32,644 nt of DNA. Source: Planctomycetota bacterium (GTDB lineage Bacteria > Planctomycetota > UBA11346). Numbering within the stretch: position 1 is the stretch's first letter; each line of letters opens with the position of its first letter. The notes under the pieces are model-generated. The model searched no databases. It was not told the origin of the DNA and saw nothing but the letters and a program-made list of their open reading frames with translations. Where the stretch lies: NCBI GenBank assembly GCA_027859175.1, contig JAQIBG010000069.1, positions 1-32,644 on the forward strand, in the 5' to 3' direction. Of the stretch, positions 15,821-24,461 are shown piece after piece. Made by a program: the position numbers and the translations under genes.

Positions 15821-18800
15821 ATGCGTCTGCAGCGACGTTATGGAGCATCCTTCCTCGCGAAGGGTATGGCGGTGTTGGCCGCGCTTGGCCTGATTCCCGG
15901 TTGTGGGAGTCCGCAGACCGGCCGTGGCCCAACCACGCCCAGCCCCGAGCGCGCCGCCACTGAAGCCGGCGATCTCGACGAAGTGGTTGATGCCGCCCTC
16001 GTTACCAACGACCCAGCCAGCACCCCAGCCGAAGACGCCACCCGCCTCGACGAAGCCGACCGCCGGCTCTACGCCGATCTCGCCGCTGGCGTGCACAGCG
16101 GCCAAGATGAATTGGTGCGCATGCTCGGCGCGGTACCCACGCGCACCATTGCGTTCCGCCTCAGCGACGGCGGTGCGCTGCCGATAGACGAAGGCCTCGT
16201 CACCGCCGACTACCTCGACGCCGACCTCGCGGTATTCCATCGCATTGCCGAAGGCGCCGACGGTCAACCGCTGTGGCTCCACTTCGATCATCGCAGCATG
16301 AGCCTTGAGAGCGCCAAGTTTGCCCGCGTGGAAGTGCCCGCGCCGGTCAGCGACGAGAACCTTGATGTGCCAGCGGCGCAACAAGACGTCGAAGCCACTG
16401 AAACCCTCGAAGCCGAAACCGAAGTCACCACTGTTGGCCAACTGCAGTGGCGCCTGTATCGCAGTCTGCCCGTGAAGCGCGACCGCCACGCGGTGCTCGG
16501 TTTCACCTTCGTGCTCGACGACGACACCATCAGCGCGCAAAGCACCACCGTGATTAGCCCGGCCGAGGCCGATCAGCGCCTGCCGGTCAACATTCCCGAG
16601 CGTGGCGAAGTGGTGTTCCTGCAAGCCGATCAAGATGGCCGTCACGTGTTGATGGCTGCGCCCGCCGCCGGTGGCGCGAGTCGCGCCGTGATTTCTGATC
16701 AAGACTTTGACCTGCGCCATCCGCGCCTGCTCAGCGACGGTCGCTTGGTGGCCGCGGCCGACGCCGAAGGTGATTACCGCCTGTACCAGATCGACCTCGA
16801 ACTGGGCCGCATGCGCACCTTTGTGCGCGGCGACGAGCACCAGCGCCCGAGCGTACCGCGCTACTTGCTGGCCGGCCTCGCGGTAGACGGCAAAATCGAA
16901 GCCCGCATCGTGCGCGTTCCCGACACCCTCGACCTGCTGTCGGTGGTTGCCTTGGTGTCAGCGCACAACCCAGCGGTCAACCGGCGCCGTGCGCTGCTCG
17001 CGGCCTCGCTGGCTGAAGCTGGCGCCACGCCGACCGCACCCGTCGATGCCGGAGAAACTCCGCGCTACGGGCTGTTTGGCTTAACCGACCGCAATTTCTC
17101 ACTCGAAGCGGCCCGCCGCCTCAGCGCCGACGGCAAACTACGCGCCGAAATCGCCCGCGACGCCGTTGAGCTCGAATTGGCTGATCAGCAGTTTGCGGCC
17201 ATCGAGTTGTTCTTCCGCTGCCGTCAGCACGACAGCGTGATCGACCTGCTGAAAGCGCGCAGCTTCGCTGGCCGGCAACGGCATGAACTACTGACCGTGC
17301 GCCGCGCCACCGGCCACGCCCTGGGCGCCGAAGTGCTGCGCCTCGAAGCCGAACTCGAAGAGATCGCCGCCAAACTGCAATGGCGCGAGCGCATGCGCTC
17401 CTTTGCCACGCGCCGTCTGGCCGAAATCTGTGGCCTGCCGGCCGAAGCGCCGCTGCAACTCGGTGACGAACAGTTCCGCTGCGACCGTGGCTTCGCCCCG
17501 CGCGCCGACGAACTCTACGAACTCGCCCTCCTCAACCATCCACGCCTGCGCAGCTCACGCCTCGCCCTGGGTGACGCCTTTGACACCCGTACCGCGCCGC
17601 GTCAAAGCAACGGTGGCTTCCTTGGTGCGGCTGGCATGGGGCGTAGCCGCTTCGGCGATCCGCTCGATGGCTACATCGCCACCGGTGGTGACGTGCAACG
17701 CCGTGGCAGCGCCGACGAACGCCGCGCCAATCTCATGAGCGCCCTGCGCTTGGCCGAAGAGCAAGCCACCCGCGCCGTGGCCGGTGACGTTGAAGCCGCC
17801 CTGAATGGGTATGAAGGCGCCCGCCTGGAGCACGCCCGACTCAAGGCCCAGCTCACCGCCAGCCTTGAAGACCTGCGTCTCGCCCGCCTCCACGCCGAGC
17901 TCGACACCGGGCGCGATAACGCCCCTAATCCGGCCGCCCATCTGCAGGCCCGTGAGCGCTACTTGGCCAGCTTGGCGCAACAGGTTGATGCCCGCTGGGA
18001 TGTCTCGCGCGCTTTCGCTCGCGTCTGGCGCGAAGCCTCGCTACCGCGCCGCATGGTGCGCGAAGTGCAACAGGCCGATGCCGACCGCGTAGCGCAACGC
18101 CGCCCTGCGGTGTGGCTCGAACTCGGCGCCGCCACCCTAGCCGACGACCAAGCGATCAACGCCTTTGTGGCCGACCTCGCCACGCGCGACGCCAAACGCT
18201 GCTACATTGATCTGGGCGCGGCAGCCGCCGTTCTCGATGACCCGCTGATGAGCGGCCGTCTCGACATGCTGCTCAACCGCAGCGCTATGGCCGAAATCGC
18301 GGTATGGGTCAGCCTCGGCACCAAGGAGCAATTTGCCGACCCCGGCAGCTCTGACTTCCGCCAAGCCCTGCGCCGCCTGCGCAGCTACAGCGCCCGTCAC
18401 CACAGCTTCGAACCGACTCTGGCCGGCGTGCAACTGCGCTTCAGCCCCACCGCTGATCCCCGCTGGCGCGACGACGAGTTATTCCGCGACGACGCGCTGG
18501 CTCTGCTGCAAGCCAAGATCGACACGGTCCGCGACGAACTCGGCACCACGCTGCCGCTGTGGCTGATTGCCGCACCCGAACTGTTCGATCCCATGCGCCC
18601 CGAGATGGTTCAAGGTCTCGCCGGTCAGGTTGACGGGCTCAGCCTGATCGCCGCCAGCAACCGCCGCGAGCAAATCATCGCCTGGAGCCTGCGCGCCTTT
18701 GCGCTGTGGGGCGCCGGCATCGAAATCGCCCTGGAGCTCAGCCCTGACGTGCCTGCCGAGCGCAGCCTCGCCGCGATGCCGCTCGATGAACGCCAAGCAC

Positions 18801-18913
18801 TGGTCGACGAACTGATCACCCTGCACGTCAACGATGAACGTTTTGCCGGGGTCGCCTTCCACGACTACCGCGCCATGATCGCGCCGCCGGCCCAGCCGGA
18901 TCAGCAACACTGA
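15821..18913 (+). CDS. Multidomain lipoprotein with TolC-like outer membrane efflux domain
   Basis: The 1030-residue product has a lipoprotein signal ending LGLIPGC with Cys28 as the lipid-carrying residue. Pro at -2 of the lipobox is unusual. Residues about 30-210 are low in motifs and acidic. Residues about 258-340 contain repeats of the TolB/PD40 propeller type (VVFLQADQDGRHVLMAAPA, LLSDGRLVAAADAEGDYRLY). Residues about 371-742 look like a two-repeat outer membrane efflux protein. ALVSAHNPAVNRRRALLAAS and ALLNHPRLRSSRLAL open the two repeats, and each is followed by long coiled-coil helices. Residues about 763-1015 form a barrel-like domain reminiscent of glycosidases (LPLWLIAAPELFDPM, GVAFHDYRAM). 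GTG at 15815 is an alternative start, but ATG fits the promoter. An HlyD adaptor gene follows. The domain mix is unusual for this family. Confidence 0.7.
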   Translation: MRLQRRYGASFLAKGMAVLAALGLIPGCGSPQTGRGPTTPSPERAATEAGDLDEVVDAALVTNDPASTPAEDATRLDEADRRLYADLAAGVHSGQDELVRMLGAVPTRTIAFRLSDGGALPIDEGLVTADYLDADLAVFHRIAEGADGQPLWLHFDHRSMSLESAKFARVEVPAPVSDENLDVPAAQQDVEATETLEAETEVTTVGQLQWRLYRSLPVKRDRHAVLGFTFVLDDDTISAQSTTVISPAEADQRLPVNIPERGEVVFLQADQDGRHVLMAAPAAGGASRAVISDQDFDLRHPRLLSDGRLVAAADAEGDYRLYQIDLELGRMRTFVRGDEHQRPSVPRYLLAGLAVDGKIEARIVRVPDTLDLLSVVALVSAHNPAVNRRRALLAASLAEAGATPTAPVDAGETPRYGLFGLTDRNFSLEAARRLSADGKLRAEIARDAVELELADQQFAAIELFFRCRQHDSVIDLLKARSFAGRQRHELLTVRRATGHALGAEVLRLEAELEEIAAKLQWRERMRSFATRRLAEICGLPAEAPLQLGDEQFRCDRGFAPRADELYELALLNHPRLRSSRLALGDAFDTRTAPRQSNGGFLGAAGMGRSRFGDPLDGYIATGGDVQRRGSADERRANLMSALRLAEEQATRAVAGDVEAALNGYEGARLEHARLKAQLTASLEDLRLARLHAELDTGRDNAPNPAAHLQARERYLASLAQQVDARWDVSRAFARVWREASLPRRMVREVQQADADRVAQRRPAVWLELGAATLADDQAINAFVADLATRDAKRCYIDLGAAAAVLDDPLMSGRLDMLLNRSAMAEIAVWVSLGTKEQFADPGSSDFRQALRRLRSYSARHHSFEPTLAGVQLRFSPTADPRWRDDELFRDDALALLQAKIDTVRDELGTTLPLWLIAAPELFDPMRPEMVQGLAGQVDGLSLIAASNRREQIIAWSLRAFALWGAGIEIALELSPDVPAERSLAAMPLDERQALVDELITLHVNDERFAGVAFHDYRAMIAPPAQPDQQH

Positions 18914-19001
18914 GTCGCCGTGACCGCGGCGGCGCCACCCAGGGCAATGATCACACCTCCGGGCCTAAGCGCGCCCCTCCCCAAGCTGGCTGCGTGACGC
19001 C

Positions 19002-20324
19002 GTGAAAATCAGATTTCAACGCGGCGAGCAAGCCCAGCCACCACCGTCTCGCGCCAACCGCCCTGCCATGAGCGGGATGCGCCGCGCGCGTTTCCGCATG
19101 ATGAACTGGCGTTGGCCAGAACGCATCCACTGGAAAAACCTTAATCAAAAGCAACGACTTGGCGTGGCCGTTGCCGCCGGGTTTTTACTGCTGCTGGTTA
19201 TGTTCCTGTGGCCAACGCCTAGCGTCACCGCACCGGGCGTGGTCGCCACGCAAACGATGCGGTTTTCGGCTGAGCACGGCCTGACCGTTACCGATATTTA
19301 CGTGCGCCCTGGTGATCACGTCACCGCAGGCGACCCACTCTATGTGACCGTGTCTGACGTGGCCGCCGGCGAACTCGCCACCGACGAGGCCGAACGCGCC
19401 CGCATCGATGCCCGCATTGCCACCCTCACCAGCGACACACCCGAGCTCGACCCCGACCTAGCCGACGACAACAAAGAGCTCGAGCTCAGCCTCGCCGCCC
19501 TGGCCAAGCTTGAGGCCGAGCGCATTAGCCTTGATGACCGCGTGGCGCTGGTTGCCATCGAGCGCCGCCTCGCTGAAACCGAAGCCCGCGTTGACGCCCT
19601 GCTCGAACGCCACCGGCGCAGCCAAACGCAACTCGAAGAAGTGCGCCGCCTACGCGCACTCGACGCCGCACTGGTAGCCGATGAACGCGCCGCCGCTGAT
19701 CGTGAAAGTGTGCGCTATGAAGAACTGCAAGCCGCCGTGCGCGCCAAGCAAGAACTCGAGACCGAAGCCGAGCAGGTAGCGATCACCACCGAACAACGTC
19801 GCCACGCCATCGGCACCGATATCGACACCACCGCCGAGCGCATTGCCGGGCTGGAAACGCGCCTCGAAGAACGCGGTGGCCAACTCCTCACCGAGCTCCA
19901 CGCGCGTCGCCAAGCGGTGAGTGTGCGCATCGACACCCTCCTCAAGAGCGCCGGCGCCCACCAGAAGGTGGCCCCAGCCGCTGGTGTTGTGAGCACCCTC
20001 ACCGTGGCCGATGGCGCTACCGTGGCCGCCGGCCACGACATCCTTGAGTTGACGCTATCCGATCGCCTGCTGGTTGAAGTCTACGTACCGGTGGAACAAC
20101 GTAGCGTCCTCAATAAGACGCGCCGCGCCGTTATCACCACCGCCGACGGCACCCAGCTCGACGCCGACATCGCCAACCGCGGCTCCCTGGCCACCACCAT
20201 TCCCGGCGTGATTCGCGACACCCTCGCCAGCGAAGACAACCGCGCCCTTCTGGTTTTGGTCGAACCGCAAAACCCCGGCACCCTCGTCCCCGGCGAAGCC
20301 GTCTCCGTCACCCTCCGGTACTGA
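19002..20324 (+). CDS. HlyD-family membrane fusion (periplasmic adaptor) protein
   Basis: The protein of up to 440 residues links inner-membrane transporters to TolC-like channels. One transmembrane helix (about residues 53-70) is followed by the first half of a lipoyl domain (GLTVTDIYVRPGDHVTAGDP). Next comes a long coiled coil (about 125-320, rich in Glu, Arg and Ala), and then the second lipoyl half (KVAPAAGVVSTLTVADGATV). A beta-barrel region ends with the typical LVPGEAVSVTLRY. The GTG start at 19002 has no Shine-Dalgarno; ATG at 19068 or 19077 is equally possible and keeps the helix. It lies 88 bp after the TolC-like lipoprotein gene, and the two probably form one complex. No pump or ATPase partner is present nearby. 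Confidence 0.85.
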   Translation: MKIRFQRGEQAQPPPSRANRPAMSGMRRARFRMMNWRWPERIHWKNLNQKQRLGVAVAAGFLLLLVMFLWPTPSVTAPGVVATQTMRFSAEHGLTVTDIYVRPGDHVTAGDPLYVTVSDVAAGELATDEAERARIDARIATLTSDTPELDPDLADDNKELELSLAALAKLEAERISLDDRVALVAIERRLAETEARVDALLERHRRSQTQLEEVRRLRALDAALVADERAAADRESVRYEELQAAVRAKQELETEAEQVAITTEQRRHAIGTDIDTTAERIAGLETRLEERGGQLLTELHARRQAVSVRIDTLLKSAGAHQKVAPAAGVVSTLTVADGATVAAGHDILELTLSDRLLVEVYVPVEQRSVLNKTRRAVITTADGTQLDADIANRGSLATTIPGVIRDTLASEDNRALLVLVEPQNPGTLVPGEAVSVTLRY

Positions 20325-20360
20325 CAGTTCTTGCCGCTGCCGATTGGGGCTGGCCTAGGC

Positions 20361-20581
20361 TTTACGCCAGGGCGCCAGGGCGCCAGGGCGCCAGGGGGAA
20401 TAAGGTTGGCGGTCTGGATTTCCAGGGAGCGTAAGGGGAGGGCCCCAACGAGACCGCCGCCGCGACAACACCGATTCCAAAGTATTATTCCTGGGGCACC
20501 ACCAAGACAGATCGGCCCCACAGAACCAATGCCATTATCACCAGAAAACAAAAACCTCGCTCACTGGCGCCCTGGCGTAAA
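20361..20581. repeat. 221-bp inverted-repeat element with tandem CGCCAGGG
   Basis: An 18-bp segment starting TTTACGCCAGGG (20361-20378) recurs perfectly inverted at 20564-20581. The left end continues into four tandem copies of the 8-mer CGCCAGGG (20365-20396). The core between the ends holds no gene. The element fills the gap between the convergent HlyD gene and first kinase gene. It shares the tandem-repeat-plus-inverted-end layout with the elements at 21878-22027 and 24264-24454. Confidence 0.75.
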
Positions 20582-20597
20582 AACCGCCAAACAAGCC

Positions 20598-21818
20598 TTA
20601 GCTAAAGCGCCCCGTGAACCAGGCGACGAGGGCGAGGGCGGCGGCGAGGACGAACACGCCGCCGACGAGGACCAGCCACCAGGTGAGGGCATCTTGGCTG
20701 TCGACGGCCACGTCGCGGTCGAGGCCGCGCTTGGGCAGGTGGCTCTTGAATTCGCGCTTGGTACCGCGCTTCATTTTTTTGCGCACGTAGCGGCCGGTCA
20801 TTGCGTCGGGCTCGCGGCCCTCCATCAGCGCCAACACGTCAGCCAATAATTCGCCGCCGTCACCGTAACGTTCGTTGCGCTTCTTGGCCATGGCCTTGAA
20901 TACCACGGCGGCAACATGGTCGCTGAGATCCTCGCGCAGGTCGCGTGGGTCAGCCGGTTCATTATTAAGAATATCTGACGCCACTTCGTACACCGAGTTG
21001 CCGCCGAACGGGCGCCGGCCGGTCACCATGTGGTACAGCGTGGCGCCCAAGGAATACACGTCGGTGCGCTCGTCGAGGTCTTCGTCGTTGCGGATCTGTT
21101 CGGGCGACATGTAAGCCGGGGTACCCACCACCACACCGGTGCGGGTCAGCTTATCGTTATCGTCCATGTTGCGCACGAGACCAAAGTCACCGAGCTTGGC
21201 GATACCGTCACCATCGAGATAGATATTGGCTGGCTTGATGTCGCGATGCAGGAAACCATGAGTAGCTATGGCCTGCAAGCCGCGGCAGCAATCGGCGCAC
21301 ACCGAGAGCGATTCTTCGAGATCCAGCGGGCCGGCTCGCAGACGCCGCAGCAGGTCACCACCGCCCATGTATTCTTGCGCCATGTACAGGCGATGCTGAT
21401 ACTCACCCACGCCGTAGCAGATCACCACGTTGCGATGCCGTACCGCTTCGGCATTACGCCCCTCGCGCAAAAAGCGATTGCGGAAATCTTGATCATCAGC
21501 GAGATGCGGCGACAGCACCTTCAAGGCGACTTCTCGCCCGGTGTCGTCGTTGCGAGCATGATGCACGGTGCCCATGCCGCCCTTGCCGAGCTGCCCCAGC
21601 ACGCGATACGGGCCGATGATCTGAGCCTGTTCGTCCTCAAAGCGGTCACGCAGCCAGCGCGCGACATCTGAGGTAACCGCGCCCACTTCAATCATGCTGC
21701 TCAAACGCCGACCGCGTGGCGCCTGCTTGATGCGGTCCATTTGCTCCTGCGTGATCAAGCCTTGCAGCAAGGCATGCTCAATCAAAGCGCTATCGGTATC
21801 GTTTGTATCGCTGGCCAC
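20598..21818 (-). CDS. Transmembrane Ser/Thr protein kinase
   Basis: The 406-residue protein is a Hanks-type kinase. It has a glycine loop LGKGGMGTVH (78-87), ATP lysine 100 (EVALKVL), catalytic loop HRDIKPAN with Asp193, metal motif DFG (211-213) and activation segment GTPAYMSPEQ. Every key residue is present, so it should be active. An N-terminal helical extension of about 65 residues precedes the kinase domain, with motifs such as ALLQGLITQEQMDRI seen in planctomycete-type kinases. One transmembrane helix lies at the C-terminus (WWLVLVGGVFVLAAALALVAW), leaving almost no outer domain. The start is GTG at 21818, with no clear Shine-Dalgarno. A second kinase gene lies upstream in the same direction, separated by a repeat element. 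Confidence 0.93.
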   Translation of the reverse strand: MASDTNDTDSALIEHALLQGLITQEQMDRIKQAPRGRRLSSMIEVGAVTSDVARWLRDRFEDEQAQIIGPYRVLGQLGKGGMGTVHHARNDDTGREVALKVLSPHLADDQDFRNRFLREGRNAEAVRHRNVVICYGVGEYQHRLYMAQEYMGGGDLLRRLRAGPLDLEESLSVCADCCRGLQAIATHGFLHRDIKPANIYLDGDGIAKLGDFGLVRNMDDNDKLTRTGVVVGTPAYMSPEQIRNDEDLDERTDVYSLGATLYHMVTGRRPFGGNSVYEVASDILNNEPADPRDLREDLSDHVAAVVFKAMAKKRNERYGDGGELLADVLALMEGREPDAMTGRYVRKKMKRGTKREFKSHLPKRGLDRDVAVDSQDALTWWLVLVGGVFVLAAALALVAWFTGRFS

Positions 21819-21877
21819 CAGGGGCGCATTGTCCGTACCGGCACTCGGTATTCAAGCAGGCTGTCCCTGATTCCGAG

Positions 21878-22027
21878 GGTGCCTGGTGCCTGGTGCCTGG
21901 TGCGCGCCTACGGCGCGTTGTTGGCTAGGGTTCTGACGCGATTGACTTTACTCATATCAAAGGCGGCCGCTCGCGCGATTACTGCCGGCATCCAACGCGC
22001 GCAGCGCGCACCAGGAACCAGGAACCC
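21878..22027. repeat. 150-bp inverted-repeat element with tandem GGTGCCT
   Basis: The left end has three tandem copies of a 7-mer (GGTGCCT, 21879-21899), then TGCGCGCCTACGGCGCGTTG. The right end (about 21993-22027) is its imperfect inverse, with two CCAGGAA copies. The CTGGTGCGCGCCTACGGCGC segment closely matches CTGGTACGCGCCTGACGGCGC split across the ends of the element at 24264, which shows that the two are related. It sits between two kinase genes and touches the stop of the second. Confidence 0.7.
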
Positions 22028-22028
22028 G

Positions 22029-23804
22029 CTAAGGCCGGGAGCCGCCGGCGCTGGCTTGAATCCAATTGCGGTAGGCCCCTAACACCTTGACAGCGTCGAG
22101 AGCGCCTTCGTAAAAGCGCACGCCGTGCACGGTGCCACGCCAAGGAAAGCGACCATCCACTTCATCACCGATCACCAAGGGGAAGGCCGGATCCCAATTA
22201 CTACAGTCACCGGGCACGCGCTCACGTCCAACTTCGGCCCCGTCGACATAGAGTAGGTGGTTGTCACCAACGCGCACGAACACCAGGTGCTGACGCCCCA
22301 CCAACACGGTGCCGGTCAGCGTCGCCAAGTGCGGACGCAGGCCATTGGGGCTGGTACGGGTGGTACGCAGACGCAGCTCCCAACTCGAGCCGTTCTGGCA
22401 CAAACTGAAATTGCGGCTCGCGCTCCCAGCCGACAGACCCACAACCCGGGCCGGGCCGGTTTGCGTCAGGTCGCTGAGGCTGAGATCGAATTCAACGCTG
22501 AAATCACCACCCGTTGCCAGGCGCCGGTTGAGCTCGCTGGTGTCACGCCACTCCAACACGCCGCCATCTACCGCCACGCCGCTCTCGCTCACCCGCACTG
22601 CGCCGCGCGTGTCCCACGAGGTGAAGGCTAGGCCCTGAAAGGCCGTGATCTCACGAACCGATTCGGGGCTCGCGGTTGGCACCGGCGGCGGAGTCGGACG
22701 GCCATCGAGCGGATCGATCTCAGCACCCCCGCGTGGCCAGGCGATGATGAGCACCGAGCACACCAGGAACACGGCTAAGAAGAGACTCAGCAAAATATGA
22801 ACGCGGAATCGGCGCCAAGTGACGCTGCGCAAGGAAATCGCATCGCGCTTGCGCGTGACTTCGTTGCGGTGCTCGCGCCGATGGTAGGCGCGCGTTGGAA
22901 TCTTCGAGCCCAACAGCGAGGTCAGGTCGGCCAACAACTCTTGCACTGAGGTGTAGCGGAACTCGCGTTCCTTATACAGGCACACGTTGATGACGTCGGC
23001 CACTTCGTCGGCGATGCCCATGGCAAACATCTTTGGATCGGGCGGCGGCTCATTGAGAATCCGATCCACCACATCGTAGGAGCTCTTGCCGGCATAGGGC
23101 GGGCGGCCGGTCAGCAAATAGAACAGGGTGGCGCCGAGCGAGTAGATGTCGCTGCGCACATCAATGCCGCGATCACCGCGGGCCTGCTCCGGCGACATGT
23201 AAGCCGGCGTGCCGGCCGCGCGCTGATTGACATCTGACTGGGTCTCGGTTGCCAAGCGATGCGCCAGGCCGAGATCGCCCACCTTGGCCACACCTTCGTG
23301 GTCCATGAAGATATTGCCCGGCTTGATGTCGCGGTGCACGTAGCCGGAATTGTGGACCTCCTGCAGGCCCTTGGCGCAGTCAATCGCCACCCGCAGCGCA
23401 CGCTCCATGTCGAGACGGCCGCCAAAACGCTCGACGTATTCCTCCAGGTCGCCGCCTGCCATCATTTCCAGCAGCATGTAGGCGCGGCCATCAATCTCGC
23501 CGATGCCAAAGCAGCTGACCACATTGGGATGGCGGATACCCACCACCACCTCGGCCTCGCGCATGAAGCGGGCGTAGGACGCACGGTCGTCAGCGCGGCC
23601 AAAGATCTTGATCGCCACCTCGCGGCCGGTGTCGGGGCTCGCGGCCAGGTACACCTGCGCGTTGCCACCAATGCCGAGGAAGCTGTCGATGCGATAACCG
23701 GCCACCATCTGACCGATGAAGTCGTTATCGACCCCCGCCTCGCCCGAGCCATAGAGGTCGTCGTGGGTGCTGTCGTTCCAACGTTCGTGCCGAGTGGTAC
23801 TCAT
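22029..23804 (-). CDS. Transmembrane Ser/Thr kinase with LamG-like outer domain
   Basis: The 591-residue protein has a cytoplasmic Hanks-type kinase (about residues 35-300), a transmembrane helix (about 336-356) and an outer domain. Kinase motifs are ATP lysine 66 (EVAIKIF), HRDIKPGN with Asp159, and GTPAYMSPEQ. The metal motif is DLG (177-179) in place of DFG. The glycine loop GIGGNAQVY lacks the third glycine. Both changes occur in active kinases. After a proline-rich linker, residues about 385-590 look like a LamG/concanavalin-type sandwich (FSVEFDLSLSDL, HLVFVRVGDNHLLYVDGAEVG, WRGTVHGVRFYEGALDAVKV), which usually binds carbohydrate or protein. It is probably a receptor kinase. AGGG lies about eight bases before the ATG. 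Confidence 0.9.
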   Translation of the reverse strand: MSTTRHERWNDSTHDDLYGSGEAGVDNDFIGQMVAGYRIDSFLGIGGNAQVYLAASPDTGREVAIKIFGRADDRASYARFMREAEVVVGIRHPNVVSCFGIGEIDGRAYMLLEMMAGGDLEEYVERFGGRLDMERALRVAIDCAKGLQEVHNSGYVHRDIKPGNIFMDHEGVAKVGDLGLAHRLATETQSDVNQRAAGTPAYMSPEQARGDRGIDVRSDIYSLGATLFYLLTGRPPYAGKSSYDVVDRILNEPPPDPKMFAMGIADEVADVINVCLYKEREFRYTSVQELLADLTSLLGSKIPTRAYHRREHRNEVTRKRDAISLRSVTWRRFRVHILLSLFLAVFLVCSVLIIAWPRGGAEIDPLDGRPTPPPVPTASPESVREITAFQGLAFTSWDTRGAVRVSESGVAVDGGVLEWRDTSELNRRLATGGDFSVEFDLSLSDLTQTGPARVVGLSAGSASRNFSLCQNGSSWELRLRTTRTSPNGLRPHLATLTGTVLVGRQHLVFVRVGDNHLLYVDGAEVGRERVPGDCSNWDPAFPLVIGDEVDGRFPWRGTVHGVRFYEGALDAVKVLGAYRNWIQASAGGSRP

Positions 23805-23902
23805 CGCGCAGCCCTGTTATCGGCCCTCACCGGCAACGGGGCAAGCTCGACACCTGCTCCCCGAGCTCAATGTACAGCCTGCGTGGTAGACGCTGTTTGC
23901 GG

Positions 23903-23931
23903 TTGTCTGGCCGCGTGACGGGATCTAGCGT
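23903..23931 (+). promoter_or_regulatory. Putative leaderless promoter of the small lipoprotein gene
   Basis: TTGTCT (23903-23908), a 17-bp spacer and TAGCGT (23926-23931) end seven bases before the ATG at 23939. Transcription would start at the start codon itself. No Shine-Dalgarno is visible. Confidence 0.4.
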
Positions 23932-23938
23932 CTGCGCC

Positions 23939-24244
23939 ATGTCCCGTGGCACTTGCATCGCTTTATTGGCCCTGATTCTCGCCGCCCTCGCCGCCCTAAG
24001 CGGCTGTGGCGACGTAACGTACCAGACTCGCTACCTCCCGCGCGCTTCCGAGCTGACCTGGGATGAAGACATCAACCAGCTGCCGTGGCGCGAGCCCGCC
24101 CTGGATGGCGCGCACTACACCCGCAACCAAGCGCCCGCCAAGCCGATGTTCAAAGAAGATCTGAGCGTGGACACCGAATGGGCCATGCAGGACACGCACT
24201 ATCAGGGTGACGGCGATCTCGCCGATCGCGGCGATAGCGAATAG
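23939..24244 (+). CDS. Small lipoprotein, function unknown
   Basis: The 101-residue product begins with MSRGTCIALLALILAALAAL and a clear lipobox LSGC, with the lipid-carrying cysteine at residue 23. The mature part is short, polar and acidic, with many Asp, Glu and Trp residues (SELTWDEDINQLPWREP). No known domain was recognised. The ATG at 23939 is preferred over an upstream in-frame ATG because the signal peptide then starts properly. It is transcribed divergently from the LamG kinase gene and convergently with comEC, with an inverted-repeat element just downstream. Being an envelope protein next to a receptor kinase is suggestive, but no role can be assigned. Confidence 0.72.
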   Translation: MSRGTCIALLALILAALAALSGCGDVTYQTRYLPRASELTWDEDINQLPWREPALDGAHYTRNQAPAKPMFKEDLSVDTEWAMQDTHYQGDGDLADRGDSE

Positions 24245-24263
24245 TAGCTGAGGATCGGTAGAA

Positions 24264-24454
24264 GGTCCTGGGTCCTGGTACGCGCCTGACGGCGCTGAGG
24301 TCATGGGGACAGCCTGAAAACCAGAGCCCCTGCGTTCAGGCCAGGTATGATTGTCGCTGAGCCACCCAGGCACACCGCATTCACGATAGATCCGCACAAC
24401 GCTGGCTGTTCCTACGATCCAAGCGCCGTCAGGCGCGTACCAGGACCCAGGACC
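24264..24454. repeat. 191-bp element with perfect 33-bp terminal inverted repeats
   Basis: Bases 24264-24296 are repeated exactly inverted at 24422-24454. Each end starts with two copies of a GGTCCTG 7-mer and continues GTACGCGCCTGACGGCGCT. The 125-bp core has no gene. It contains GGGGACAGCCTG, and the inverse AGGCTGTCCC lies just beside the element at 21878. The element separates the convergent small lipoprotein and comEC genes. The long perfect ends suggest a recent or actively conserved structure. Confidence 0.85.
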
Positions 24455-24461
24455 TCAGATT

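Noticed and set aside
15695-16840. 381-codon minus-strand open frame opposite the TolC-like lipoprotein gene
   Set aside because: It runs through the promoter and signal peptide region of the plus-strand gene, and its translation has no convincing domain.
20365-20396. CRISPR-like array from the tandem CGCCAGGG copies
   Set aside because: The units are 8 bp and directly adjacent without spacers, so this is a simple tandem repeat inside an inverted-repeat element.
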